The notes: generated from the letters alone by a model not told the origin. A stretch of 34,164 nucleotides of DNA from Echinococcus granulosus (GCF_000524195.1 NW_020170410.1:23860-58023); one strand, 5' to 3'. Positions 10,468 to 22,859 are shown, counted from the stretch's first letter. A program made the numbers and translations.

Positions 10468-12664
10468 TCACTCGTTTTCCTTAAAGGGCGACTGGGCTAA
10501 CGAGGCGGCAGTGAAGTAATTAGGCACGGCACCGTGGGTCCTTTTACGGTAATCCTTCTTCAGATCCAGCGGTTGCTGTGGAGGGCATGAGGACAAATTT
10601 GGCTGGGGCCGAAGACTAAAAGAAAATTATTTGACTAACATTTTGCAGATACATGAGTTTAGATTAAAATAACTTATTTATATCTGGCCTAAAATATGCG
10701 CAAAAAATTTGTTGCTTTCTAAGCGGCGCAGACCTCGCCATATGTCTGCGTATATAAAAGTCTCGAACTTAAATAATGTTACCAAAAAGCTACCTTATTC
10801 TATAAGATAGCAAAAATCCCAGTTCCATTTACCCCAGGAAAACTTGATTTAGTGTACTCCAAAAGAGATCCCTTATTCTTTCGCAAGATGCAGCTGCCAG
10901 ACTGACTTGTTTACCACAATCAGATTGCACTTTAGAAATGGGAAGGAGGGACCTGACGACTTCTGGAGAAACAAGGGCTAGACAGAAATCACCAACGGCG
11001 AGCTGTTGACAAGACAAGCCGCAGCGAGCTTGTGCTAGATGGGGATCGCATGAAGACCAACCTTGCGACCGAATGAAGAAGGGCTGTTCTCTGCTGCAGA
11101 TGTGATCGAATGTTACCGGTGGCTAAAATTTACCCATTAATACTCTATCACTTTCCCATTTCGATTTCCAACTTTTTACAATAATTCATTATAATTAATA
11201 ATATTTTCATTGAGTTGGAAAATTTATAAGTCTTACGTATGGAATCAACATCTTATAGAATAAATCATGGACACCAAAACTATCTTCGGTAACCAGAGTT
11301 TTTACCGCTGAAACATAACAGATTTCTCAAATGTAAGCATGTTTTGCTTTAGAAAAACACATTTGACCTCTTTGAATGTTGATAAAATATGAATTTTATT
11401 TTCTCAAAGAGCACCCATCAGGTTGTAATTGCGCACTTACATTAAGGCCAACATTCTCCTATGAAATCAGTAATCAGTGAGCTTTAGAATTTTGATGAAG
11501 TTGGGGTTAATTAGCCACGCTGTTTACAGGAGCATAGCAAAACATCGTTCTTGATTATCTACACCACGCCGAGGTTATTAATTCTAATATGCCTTCAGGC
11601 CTTTCGATTTTTTTAGCATGTCGCAGGATGTGAAGCCGAAGATTGTGTACAAAGTAATAATGCAGGTCCCAAAGGAGCTGAAGAGGCGAATCGAAGAAGA
11701 AAGAGCCAAGAAATGGGCTCTAATGACCTTAATAAAACGTGGATGAGGGCAAGAATAGCCATCGCTTGTCACAGATTGAATTAAGAGTGAATAATCATAG
11801 CATTCATGAGCTTTTCGACAAGTTTATCCACTTGTAAATAAAAGCGAAAGACAAATATTATTATTTTGAGTATAAAAACAAATTACAAAATTGGTCCAAT
11901 TATTGTTTTTTTCATTTGGTTGTCTGAATTGGAAACAAAAGCACTGTTGAATAAATGCCACCTCAAGGCCCACCATGAAAGACGTGGAAATATATGGAAA
12001 TCAGCATATCTCGGAATATTATACTAAAATAATGCAGCCTTTTTTCTTGACGTCATCACCAATCACACACTTAGGGTATCATTAAAAAGGTATCAATGAT
12101 ATTGAGACGTTTAACAAAACTTAGGTTATTTATATATCAGATTAAATTTCTTACCAGATAGGAGAAATTGGTATTTGTACACTCCTGCTCCGTGTGAATA
12201 TTTAACGAAAATCGTATTTTAATGAGCCCTCGTTGATAGCCTGTCAGAGAAGTCTCCATGAAAATGCTTTCAACCTTCACCCACTGGAGAGATCTCTCCT
12301 CACCGATCGACATCGCGGTTCGTAGGAAGTCAGAAAATTTGAGACCCTCGATTTTCTGAACACTTTCATCCGCAAGCTTAACTCTCCCGCTGCGTCGAAA
12401 CGGAGATCCAACATTCCTTTTTGACAAACACGCGTGTTTATGGGATCTCATAAAGGCGGGGGTACGTGAAGGAGGGCAAGGAAGAAATGGAAGAGATTGC
12501 AGTGACTCTCTACCTTGGAAATGAGTGAATAAGGTTGTAATAGCTTTTAGCGTATTTATTTGATTGGGTGTAATTACTGAATTTGGCGAAGGGAATAAAG
12601 TGTTTTGCGGGAAGTGTCGCAGGTGGTTACCACTTTCAGTCACTTGGTGTGGAAGAAGAGACAT
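10468..12664 (-). CDS. AXH-domain protein (Ataxin-1/HBP1-like), copy 1, intact
   Basis: Three coding exons on the minus strand: 12664-12155 (170 codons, phase 0), 11122-10833 (290 nt) and 10615-10468 (148 nt), giving 315 aa. Introns are GTAAGA...TTTTAG and GTAAAT...TTCTTTTAG. The AXH domain spans about residues 92-228. Its first half, with VQKIEGLKFSDFLRTA, matches the KKVED/DFIQSAE stretch of Ataxin-1; its second half has FFIRSQGWSSCDP (185-197) and LAVGDFCLAL (211-220), matching the FGQGWSSC and LSVGDVCISL blocks. The N-terminal 90 residues are Ser/Pro-rich and show no domain. The tail in exon 3 carries PLDLKK followed by a basic DYRKR. No polyQ tract or HMG box is visible. AXH proteins are nuclear, RNA- or protein-binding transcriptional co-repressors; that role is inferred here. 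The start is supported by a paralogue with the same Met and the same splice site 8 nt upstream. Orthology to Ataxin-1 versus HBP1 is undecided. Confidence 0.88.
11590..11740 (-). other. Conserved block inside intron 1 of AXH copy 1
   Basis: This stretch aligns with 27505-27645 in intron 1 of copy 2. On the minus strand both copies stay open in the same frame with only one 3-bp length difference, and share spaced residues such as HFL, SF, D, KK and K-L. No shared donor follows it, so an alternative exon is not proven. A regulatory element or slowly diverging intron DNA would also explain it. Confidence 0.4.
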
Positions 12665-12672
12665 TTGGTATT

Positions 12673-12837
12673 CTAGAGAAAAAGTATATCAAAACAAGTT
12701 AGCCTTCTGAAATTTATATGGCCATAGGTAAATCTCATTACAAAAATTGGACAGACTGCTGAATAATTTATATGATAATGAGCTCCACCTCCACTTACTA
12801 CAGTCCAAATACTGCAAAAAGTACTTGCTGAACGTAC
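12673..12837 (-). other. Leader intron of AXH copy 1
   Basis: On the minus strand a GTACGT donor at 12837 pairs with a pyrimidine-rich TTTTTCTCTAG acceptor ending at 12673, 8 nt before the start codon. Copy 2 has a donor and an acceptor at the aligned positions, so the intron is supported by conservation as well as by its motifs. The acceptor could alternatively be a spliced-leader trans-splice site. Confidence 0.6.
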
Positions 12838-12849
12838 GTTAATAATCCA

Positions 12850-13080
12850 GTTTCTCACTGATATGTCACATGAAAGAGGTGTGCCAGTGGTCGCGTTAAG
12901 CGCATGCTGCAAAATTTGACCGCAATGACCTGATTGGTTGGTGGAAAGATGCACCAATGTGCTCCACTGCCCGCCCCCGAATTGCGTTCGGCCACTTCTC
13001 CAATTACGAGTGGCCGGCGAGCCATCCCTGCCACACCCACCCCACCTACGCGACTGCCACCCAAATGTGACCAATCATCT
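12850..13080 (-). promoter_or_regulatory. Promoter region of AXH copy 1
   Basis: A GC-richer block upstream of the leader intron. It holds two CCAAT boxes (inverted ATTGG at 12933, CCAAT at 13071; 138 bp apart), a TTTGACCGCAA word at 12915-12925 and TGTCACATGAA with an E-box-like core at 12864-12874. The same words occur in copy 2 at nearly the same spacing. The transcription start is not visible; it probably lies between about 12870 and 12840. Minus-strand TATA-like ATATAAAT words near 12768 and 12720 fall inside the predicted leader intron and are probably not used. Confidence 0.55.
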
Positions 13081-13109
13081 CTATGCAACCCTGGCAAAAT
13101 GAATTCTGC

Positions 13110-14399
13110 TGTAATTGGTACCGTTTTCTTTGAATCACTTTTTTAGATGCAGCATTAAAAATGTGATATTACAATGGAGTATTGGGAGGGAATAAAACAC
13201 TGATTATCATGGTCCTTCAAAAAGCTATGCTTATGCTAAACAAAATTCAAGGCTGCTAAAATCCGGTTAGTTGTAGGAAAAATAAAAGGAGTGGGAAATG
13301 ATGTGAACAAAGATTGTTTTTCATGACATTTGGGGATACGAGCTTAATTATGACTGCATTCTAAAATGGTTTAATCATTCTGGCTCGATTTCATTTTGAA
13401 GGTTGTAATTACTTTGTAAAACATTAGGACTTTTGAGCAAATTTAGGTTTGAGAGTGTTCAGGCATTTCAATTTGATAGTATCGTAGTAAAAATTATTGA
13501 TGAAATATTTACGTACGGAGTCAGTGGGATTTTGCAAAATTCGCATTTAATACTACTCATTTTCCATGAAAGGGACATAGACAAATAAATAGCCAAGGCA
13601 ACCTCTTTACAATGAAGACGTCAGTGCTGACAATCTGGCAGAATACAAACTACAGTGGAATATTTTTGGATCCCACATTCCTGATCATTGATGCAAGCAA
13701 CTGTAAATATAAAAGACACTCAAAAGGGTAAAAATAAGCGGTAGACACCACATTCACGAAAAAACTGGTTATTTTTGAAGTTGCTTTTTTTTGAGCACTT
13801 GCACTTAAAAACCAAATATTTCGGCATGCTATTGCTATAAAGTCAAATATAGCCTCGATGAAAGCCAATAAGCATCGTAAATATCATAACTCGTTCGAAC
13901 AAAATTCTGCCAAATATTTTGACTTCCAAGTAATGGAAGTAAACGCTAATTGTAGTAATTTTAGGGTGTTAATAACCCATAAATGAATATATTTTCTCTA
14001 GTGTAAAACATAGCGGAATCAAAATCAAATTGCAATGTAAATTTTGTGACAAATAACTGTTAATTGAGCTGTATATGATGAAGAAGAAACGATAAAACAC
14101 TCCTTTAAACTTGCCTTAGTTGTTGCCGTGAGGGGTTAATTATTTTCGTTTGGATACATTATTCAAGGCAAGCACCAATCCTTTTTTAGATATTGCATCT
14201 ATCTGTTACGTTTTCACAAAATCTGACCTAAACAGAGAGACCGCTACATTGACAACGTCTGGCTTTGCTTAATAAAAGAGAATCTCAAGGACCGATAGGC
14301 GGGACCCCTCGTGTGTATAAACAAACCACGGTTTTTTGTTTAACCTTTTTGGCGCTTGCGTACGCGTACATGAGTGTGTTCGTGCCGTGCGCACTCGAA
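13110..14399. other. No gene seen
   Basis: AT-rich DNA upstream of AXH copy 1, beyond the limit of homology with copy 2. Confidence 0.45.
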
Positions 14400-14560
14400 A
14401 AAACCACGGAGCGTATCTCAGAGACCACTGTTTGTGCGTTGTAGTGTTGATAGCGCACAAGAGTAAATAGAGCGGCTATTGAAACTGGCGACACCAGAGT
14501 GTACGTGTAATGTCATCGAGGCGTAATTGATGTGGCCACAAACGTCAAACCCGGTACACA
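14400..14560 (+). repeat. R4 repeat, copy a
   Basis: Core GTAAATAGAGCGGCTATTGA followed by AACTGGCGACACCAGAGTG near 14485. It aligns with 22860-22980 and 29900-30040. The upstream flank is unusually rich in CG-containing words (GTACGCGTAC near 14359). Confidence 0.45.
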
Positions 14561-16974
14561 CTCGAGGTGTACACAGGCAAGACAGTTTTGAGAAATGGCT
14601 AATTTGGGGGCTCAAGCTTAAAGGAAACGCATATCTCTTCTAGGGGTTTTAATAAATAAGTCCATTTAAAATGCATTTTTTAATTTTAGCTGAATTTGCC
14701 CTCGTCATTTATTTGTAAATTTGCTTAGTTACTTATTTTACTACCTTGCAGCATATTGATTAGAAGAACAATGAGTAATTAATTTTAACATACTTAAGTA
14801 ATTTATACTAGTCCACAAATGCTAAAATGCCTTTTAAAAGGTGCAAAAAGTTCTTGTTTACGAAAAATTACCATTCATTGGATTAAACTTTACCGTTATT
14901 GTCAGTGGTTGCTTTTAATGAGTTAATTGGCGTAAATGTCACCACCATTTAAAGTATAAACGCTGACAATTGACCTGTGAAAAAGTATTTTGACACAAGG
15001 AACAGATTTCCAGCTAACATGATAACAAATAAAATCAAGTTTTTTTAGACAACTAAATTTCTGTTTTATAATGTTTTGCTTTTAGGTGTTACACTTGTGC
15101 AATCCACAGTATTCTATGCTAAATTTAAGGACTAATTTAGATATTAACAATGTTAATTTACTTTGTATATTTTGGTCAAATTTCTAACACTGTAGATTGG
15201 TTAGAAGTTCACTAAATTCTTTCCCAGAGATGCCGCATTTCAACTTTGTTATGATTAGTTGATTTTAACATCGATGAGGAAGCCACTAAACATGAACATT
15301 TGCTTACCTTCTTCTTTACGGCCTTACTTTTTAGGTACATGTTAAATAATGTCAATTTATAATGCAGATGAAGTTTGATTTAATCACAAGTCGTTTAAAA
15401 TGCTTGAATGAATGTGATACGAGTAAGTCAAAGAATCTGATCCACGACTACTGTAGTGTAGGTAAGTTGGTTTCAAATGCCGTAATCTGACGAGTGTTGC
15501 TTACGCCTGAAAAACCGCTATTGTGCTTTTCAAATTATTAACTATGTGAGGATCAAATTGACGGAATAGCTAGAAGTGTAACACTAAATCGAATGAAATA
15601 TGGTGCTTTTTCCTATTCCACATGGCATAAAATTTACTTAAAATATTACTATTAACATGAATCACTTAAGTGAAGTGTATGGTTCATAATATCAATTTTT
15701 TCATCTTTAGTTTGTAAACCGTTTCCTTTGGCGCCTCAATTCCCTAGACTTAAGAGATGTTTCTATTTACCAAGTGTGGAGGGATACACATTATTTACTA
15801 TTGTCACTCCGTATCAACCTAGCATTTTCGGTTGAAAATGGGGTCGATTAAAGTGCTTTTTTTTGTCTATCCAACACTTTAAAACCTAAACAACTTCCAT
15901 TTCTCCTTATTAATTGACGTACCAGGGCTGTATTTTTAAAGCTGACGATTGAGTTAATTGCCTTTATTTTTTTATTGCGCAAAGGAAATATGTTGAATAA
16001 CTCATGCTTGTGTTTGGTTTATATTGTCCTTTTGAGCTGCATTTCCATTGCTATCTAAACGACTTTGTACTATCACCTTCTGATTGCCACTTTGCATAGA
16101 AAGCAATACATCATCATAAGGCTAGGTGAAGGTATGAATCACTTGAAGACGCAATGCTCAGCTAAACAATGGTAATCCATCGTGGTCATTTAATAGCCCG
16201 CAAATAAATACCTTTTAAAGAGGTAAAAGATGGTAGGCTTACTAGTCCAGTGCTTTCACTCCATTCAGAAAACAAGCGATTAGCGCAAGGTCCAAGGTTT
16301 TACAATGTTAATGAATGACAAAAGGCGCTGCACCGAATGTAGAAACTACCGACTGAAAGGTAGTAAACAACGCTTTTGTAAAAAGATGACACCAAAAAGG
16401 CGCCATAAAATTAAAAAGCCTACGGAACGATATTTTGTTTTCGCCCATGACTCCTAAACACTTAACTTTCTCTATAACAAACATTTTAAACCGCCTGATA
16501 TCTAACCCTCAATTTATTCATCTGCTAACCATTCACGAATTCTTTGCAAACTTAGACAGGCTACTGGACTAGTTCAGGGTTTTTAAATTTAACTTAAGGA
16601 CTTCTAATGAAGCTACAAGAAAACGTTGGCTCACAGATAGAATAAAAAAAACGCGGTTAAAAATGCGAACTGTACTTAAAACAGTCTGAGTAGTATCTGA
16701 CAGTGTTCTAATAAGCATTCACCTCTGGAAACTTTATTTGTCAAGGCAAGCTACAAATAAAGCTGACCAGTAAGTGAGCCAACCACTTACTAAAATATTT
16801 ATGATTAAAATTAATCGTTTTCTGTCGAGCAATCACGAGCCAAATGGCTCAAACGCTTAGTGTAAAAATGGATATAGTCGTTTGTCAATTCCATAAACAT
16901 ACTTTAAATCAGAGAAATGATCATTCTAAATAGGGTAGTCAATTGTTTAATTAAGGTAGAGTTCGTAATGTCTT
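14561..16974. other. No gene seen
   Basis: The longest feature-free stretch, strongly AT-rich, with no open frame longer than chance and no recognised repeat. Confidence 0.5.
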
Positions 16975-17940
16975 GATAGTTTGTTTAATTCCGCTTCCGA
17001 TTTAGTGAGCAGTTAAGTCTCCACAACTAGTACTTTCACCCTGTGGCATAACGTTGGACCATAGGAGTGTCCTCCACTCTTCGATGTCAGTTGACCATTT
17101 CCTGCCATATTACTATGAAATCTTACGGTTTTAGAAAAGACACAATAAGGCAGCATCGGTGGCAGCGGCAAGCGAACCCTACCTTCTCTTTCTGAATGCT
17201 AAAACCCAACGCGATGAAAGAAGGGCTCTGCACCTGATGGGAGAATCTGTGCAGACTTCTAGTAGAAGGGTTAAAAGGGTTTTGTGTTCTGTAGAAGGCC
17301 TATTAACAAATGAAGCTACACTAGAAGGCAGCCATCTGCAACTATCCGTTACGGAGCAGTCTACGATACCTATATAACGATGTCGACGAAGTGAACACGC
17401 CATATCTGCAGCTCTTTATTCCCTGGATGGAGTACAGATAAATATGTATAGGAATCGGGGAGGTAAGAACAAAGCGGCAAGGAGGAACAGGCGAGAAACT
17501 GCTTCAAAGCCCGTCCTTATATAAATGACTCTGCTTTTGGGTCAGTGTTCCTGCGACTAGCGATAAACATTCCACCTTCCCTTAAGACATTTTGTCAGGC
17601 AGGACAGAACTTCAAATCCCGTGTAGTCACCATAAGGAATTAGTAAAGACACAGTTGAAAATCTTCTCAGTTCCACCAGAATGCACTGGCTGCAGTGGGT
17701 GGATCGTGGATATGTTGTTCTTGCAGCACTGACTACGATGTGATGGCTGACGCGGGAGGATGACCAAAGGGAGCTCCAAGAAAGAATCTCATAGGGTGAG
17801 GAGGCTATATAAAGCTTCGATTACTTCCTCAGCTCTTCGTCTTCGTCTGGCGGGCACTTAAGGCTCCGCCTTTGTACTTTCGCAAAGGGGCGTGACCCCC
17901 GGGCCATTCTGTACAACGGCATTACACATTATGCCATGGT
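16975..17940 (+). repeat. R1 element, copy c (full C-D-A-B-C)
   Basis: First C at about 16975-17140 (AGTTAAGTCTCC, then TATTACTATGAAATCTTA near its end), D at about 17190-17275, A at about 17520-17570, B at about 17735-17775 and second C at about 17815-17940 (CACTTAAGGCTCCGCCTTTG). A TATATAAAG lies at the B-C junction near 17806-17815. D is open for 72 codons from 17159 and aligns without gaps to D of copy f, but copy f has a stop in that frame. Confidence 0.7.
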
Positions 17941-18374
17941 GTTGCGTGCCTTTGGTCTTTGAGAAAGACTTAGGATGCGACATTTTATTTAAGAGTAACA
18001 AAATACTTGAGTTCTAGTGCGTTTACCAATAAAATTAAAGAAAATATTGTTCTGTAGAGATGATGGCTGCCAATTAACGCAATTGCCGTTAAAACCATGT
18101 CATTAAGAAATATGTGGACAGAATATTCGCATTTGCATGGCTTTAGGACTGCTTAAAATATATTCCTAAGTAATTTGCCTTACTCAAAAAATAACAGACC
18201 TTTTCATTTAAACACTAAATTTGTGATGAATTTTCTGTTTTTACCTTCAAAAATCTGTAAAAGCTAATGACTTCTGATCCTATTGTACTGGATTTCTGAG
18301 GTAAGCAATGGAATGTGCACTTTAAAACCATTCAAGAAGATAGTGTTTTTTAAAAAGACAATTTGTGGCTCTCC

Positions 18375-18560
18375 AAATCCTTTCTTGAAATCGAAAGCAG
18401 TCATAATACTAGGACAGAAGATGCAACGCCAAAGTATGAAAGTGATGATTGCACCACTGTTATCGTCCAGAGGCCGTACTACTTAGTGGGTGTACAATAG
18501 CGGAGCCTCAGGTGCCCGCGTAACCGAAACAAGAACAAACAAACAATCAAAGTGAATTAA
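18375..18560 (-). repeat. R1 solo terminal segment C, copy e
   Basis: The minus strand reads a leader with TTGTTTGTTTG, then GGGCACCTGAGGCTCCGC, and later TCCTAGTATTATGACTGC, the same order as in other C segments. No D, A or B segment is attached on either side, so this looks like a solo terminal repeat. Confidence 0.6.
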
Positions 18561-18804
18561 AATAAGTGTACTGTGTTTTCTGTCATCCCCTAGTTAAGTT
18601 AAAAGCCGTAGTTTTTCATGTTTATTTTGTCAAACAGAACGTGTAACTCTACTTTTTGCATTGTCTTTGCCTTAAAGTAAAATCTAGGATCGCTGATTGT
18701 TTCATTTACAGCTCATTTTACACGTACGACTTTAAATCCCTATGTCATACAAATAAGATACACATCACCACCACCACAAGTGCAATTTCAGTCTATGAAA
18801 TAGC

Positions 18805-19262
18805 AAGGATAAAAAGGGCTGGGTTAAATCAACTTTCCAGATGGGTTTTATGCATTTCACGATACAGTCAAGGACTTTTTATCATATTATCTGTACCCTT
18901 TGAGTGTTTGGCCTTTTTGGAAGTAATGCGCCGCAATAGTACCCCAGTGTATACACATGTGGCATTCACACAGAATGCCAAGGAGAGGGGTTAAGGAGGC
19001 AACATCAATCTACTCCAACTTGTTACGCGTAATCCCCATACTCCTTTGCCTTTGTTTACGCCAAATGTGGCCCTTCCTCTGTTGCATCACAGGAGTATAA
19101 ATGTTAATAGCTACATTCACATCCTCGTATGCAATTGGACGCAGATGTATAAACAAAAATGCGACATAAATAATTGGAGGTTTGTGGATCGGCTTCCTCC
19201 CTATAGCCTCCGCAGGTTTGTTTACACTATAGGGGGCTAGGCGTGGTATCTGAAGGGGATTT
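18805..19262 (+). repeat. R3 repeat, copy b
   Basis: Shares GGCTGGGTTAAATCAAC near 18820, CAGAATGCCAAGGAGAGG near 18971 and the CTCCGCAGGTTTGTTTACAC word near 19207 with the other copies. Its 3' end (GGTATCTGAAGGGGATTTCA) has diverged. Its 5' part overlaps a 112-codon open frame (18656-18994) that I treat as non-coding. Confidence 0.6.
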
Positions 19263-19754
19263 CACGTATTGGGGACAATATAATGAACCAGGGGAGGAAT
19301 ACCTTGTGCGAACAAAGTGTGGGATTTTTATGACTTTTACCTTGCAGTACGATAGTGTATGCCATTATTAACTTAGGCCACTAATCCAACGCCTCCCTTT
19401 GAGTATCCTCTCGGCCCCCATGGGGGAGTTTTTATAGTTGAAGTTGGTTAGGTTATCCAAACAATAGTCTGGAGTTCAATTTGTTTGACTATGCAGCTAT
19501 TGAGTGTTGAACATTCTACTTTTCTTGCGCAGATAATGCACCACCAACTGTCTTGATGTTTTTTTCTAAGATAGTTTTTGTTAGTTGTATTCACTATCAA
19601 ATATGCCACTATTCATAAACAGTTGATAGTTTTTTCCAGAAATGTCCATCAACTTATCTATTTTAAGTCTGCTGCTTTCAAAAAAGTAAATATATTTTTT
19701 TACAATGATGAAATCCGGCTTTAATGTCATTAATTAGTTTTCAATTTGTAACAC

Positions 19755-20745
19755 TTGTGGCGCCTGAGTCGTCTCTGAAGTCGAAAGAAGACATAATATT
19801 GAGGCAGTGCTGCCGTAGAGAAGGGCTAGGGGAATACTGTTACGGCCTGGAGGCCAATAGCTTAGCGGTTATACAAAAATGGAGCCTTAAGTAACTGTAA
19901 AAATAAAGCGAAAAGTTAACAACTTAGTCTGGGTATTACAAGACCCCTCTCTTCTTCAGAACGCCGTCGGCTATTACAAAGTGGTCGGCGACGAAGGATA
20001 AACATCCACTAGCCAAACACGTCAGTCATCAAATTGGCTTACAGCTGAGAAGACATTTGACAGCAAAGTCACTGATGATTCCATAGGATCTGCAGTTTTG
20101 TCCTGTATAGTAATTGGATTCAGGAGGGGTTGGAGAGTGTGGAGGCTACCTCATTTGTTTAATTCTGGTCTTAAGAACACTGGCCTTAAAGCAGATTCAT
20201 TTATTTAGAGTAATGGTTTATAATAGATTCGGGGAGATAGGATTTTTCATCTCCTTGCTACTTTGTTCTCACTTAAGTGCAGCCCTGCCATATCTATCCT
20301 TGTCCAATCCAGTAAGTCGAGAGGTGGAGGAATTATAGTGTGTTCAATTAATTGACCTAGGCACTGCTGACAGCTTCTTCACATCGTTCACGGCTAGTGT
20401 CACTTCAGTTGTTAACAGCATTCCCACAGACCTTGAGACCAAGGTATTTGCACAAATTTTCCCATTAGGGACAGGTACCCTCCTTCCCTAACGTTAAGCT
20501 TTACCTTTCAGTAATGGGAACTAGGATAGTTGTTCCTTATGATCGCGTTCGCTTTTCGCTGTCACCAATATAGCGCCCGGAGACTCTACCGAAGACAAAT
20601 AAGGCATAATACTAGGGCAGAGTATGTATAGCAGAAGTATAAAAGGGTTGAGGGGATTCTGGCATGGCCTAGAGACCAATCCATTCAGCGAAAGCATAAT
20701 CACAGACCCTTAAATTTCAGCTAAACCATAAACAGAGATAAATAA
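19755..20745 (-). repeat. R1 element, copy d (full, inverted)
   Basis: On the minus strand: first C at about 20745-20570 (CTAGTATTATGCCTT), D at about 20500-20400 (GGTACCTGTCCCTAATGGGA), A at about 20215-20165 (rev. comp. of AAGAACACTGGCCTTAAAGC), B at about 19985-19940 (AATAGCCGACGGCG) and second C at about 19920-19755 (ACTTAAGGCTCC and AATATTATGTCTTCTTTCG). Same segment order and length as copies c and f. Confidence 0.7.
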
Positions 20746-22859
20746 AAAGATTGAAGCACCCAAATTAGACATTTCAGATCTGTGTAATGTTAAAGTATGA
20801 TTGGCTTTCGATTTTATTTAGGAATCGGAACTTGAAGGCAAAGTAACAGCAGTTAAAGAGTGAGGCCTGCATTTATTTTTTTGGCATAATTCACTACTAT
20901 ATTAGTGCACTTCCCTTGACGTTTACTCAGTACATTTGAAAGTTTAGCCAGACATGAATATTTTAGAACGACGGAGCCATCCCAAGATGACCTGCGTAGC
21001 CGTGCTATCTAGGTTGAAATGTGAAAAGGTGTCTTGTTAGCTGTATACACCGAGTCCAAAACTTGGTCACTCGCTCACATTTGGGACTTCACCCGCTGTA
21101 AGTTTGAAGGGACAAGTGGTATGGACTAGAAATAACCGCAGCCAAAATTGCTACTGACTTAAAAAGAAGACCGATTGAAATGTTTCCACCAAGTAACTGC
21201 TTTGTGGCTGCAAACGCCAGTTGATACCAGTACTTTCTGGTCATACTCCCACAACGGGCTGTTACATGGGTAGGCCAACACTGAGAGTCACCACTATCAG
21301 CAAAAGTGTCCAGACAGCACTAGCAGGGAATGCCAAAGCTGGCTATTAAAAATAGAAGGGATTTTTCGCGATAAAAGTGCTAATGCAGCAATAAAAACAC
21401 TATTTTGCTACTGAAAAATCTCATATTTATTAAATAACTGTGGAAATGTTTAAACGGGATTCCTTCTGAAATAACATTTACCCTGAAGTACTAAGTTACG
21501 TCCCTAAATTGTTTTGGAAATTTTTATAAGGATCTTGTAAACTACTGTGCATGGAACATGAACCTCATTATTTTGAGTACAGAGGAACTAAAATGGGTTT
21601 CAGAAAATGGATCTAACATTACATGATTCCTTAGGTATTCATTGCCGAATTTCGCATATCGTTCAGCATTTGTTTTTTTCCTTAAGAGTTGTCAAAAACA
21701 TTTTCTTATTCTCAATACTGCCAAAAATGCAGTTGTTAAATTACACCATAAATTTTGTTTATATTGATCAAATGTATGAAAGCAACCTTTTACTGTTTGA
21801 GTTCTATTTTGTAATGTAGGCAAAAGTTGCGGCGTCAATTTGGTGCTACTAGAGATTTTTCTAAAGGAAATTAGGCCTTTCACAAATTTGCCTTGAATGC
21901 TCACAAAATAGCATCGAAATGGAACAATTTGCAAATTTGCATATACGCCGAGTTCCGAAGCGAGAGTTCTTTAACTTTTGATATTAATATACACCGATTT
22001 CAAAATTGGTTTTACTGCTCTACCAACTTTATTTACAATACCTCTAAGTCTATATAGGCATAATTTGGATTTTTTATGGCCCTAAACAGGTTTTCAGGAA
22101 GACCCTAAATGTACGAGTGTGCTACCAGGCTAAAGGTGTAAGCTGTATTTTGCTCTTGTGCTTTTCATTAAGGACTAAAATTCAAATCCTTTGATAGTAA
22201 CTCAGGGGTTACCTTAAAATGCTCATAAGATAACCTTTTTGATGCTAATGGTTAGTTTTGTGCATGACTTGTAAATTTTATCCTCTTCTTAAAGACCACT
22301 CGATTACTGAAGTGAAAACGATCCAATGTTAAAAATTGTGATCAAATGGTCAAATTCGCAATTTCTATTAGATTAAATTAAAGTGGAATGTGCAAGCTGA
22401 TCTACATTAGAGGGACAGTAAAATCGCGCCTAATAGGTTTTTGTATAGAATGATGTTGTATTACCTGGTTACAGTTTAACACCCTAATCAAAAGCGCTAC
22501 CATGTAAAAAAGCTACACGTAATCCACGGCTTTACTTAAGTTGGAGGAATCGCACCCTAGGCCTATTATTCAGAATATTCCATACAGCATAGCGCAAATA
22601 TGCTCTAGTTATGTCCATCTGTCCCTCAGTGTGGCTTTTAATCACTTGGTATGATATTGTCCGAAAAAAATAATTGCAGTGTTATTTGTGCCAATAGGCG
22701 AAGAGTCTACGACTTATAAAATCTCTTTCAAGACGACATTTATAAATACAAATTATTAAAAAAAATCTAGAATCGAATGATAAGCGGAGAGCGTAATAAA
22801 CCTGGGCCATAACTGTCACGCCACTTGATCTACTCTAGGGAATACGGATAGTCGTGGTG
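20746..22859. other. No gene seen
   Basis: AT-rich. A GC-richer patch at about 20990-21330 was not matched to R1, R3 or R4. Overlapping frames at 21607-21934 show no exon signals. Confidence 0.45.

Noticed and set aside
11618..11746. Plus-strand 42-residue charged frame starting MSQDVKPK, preceded by a TTTTTTTAG
   Set aside because: The homologous block in copy 2 has several stops in this frame, whereas the minus-strand reading stays open in both.
12673..13097. Two overlapping minus-strand frames of 133 and 80 codons upstream of AXH copy 1
   Set aside because: They arise from the GC-rich promoter block; the aligned region of copy 2 does not keep either frame.
18656..18994. 112-codon plus-strand frame
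   Set aside because: It overlaps the 5' part of R3 copy b and is not open in copy a; no exon signals.
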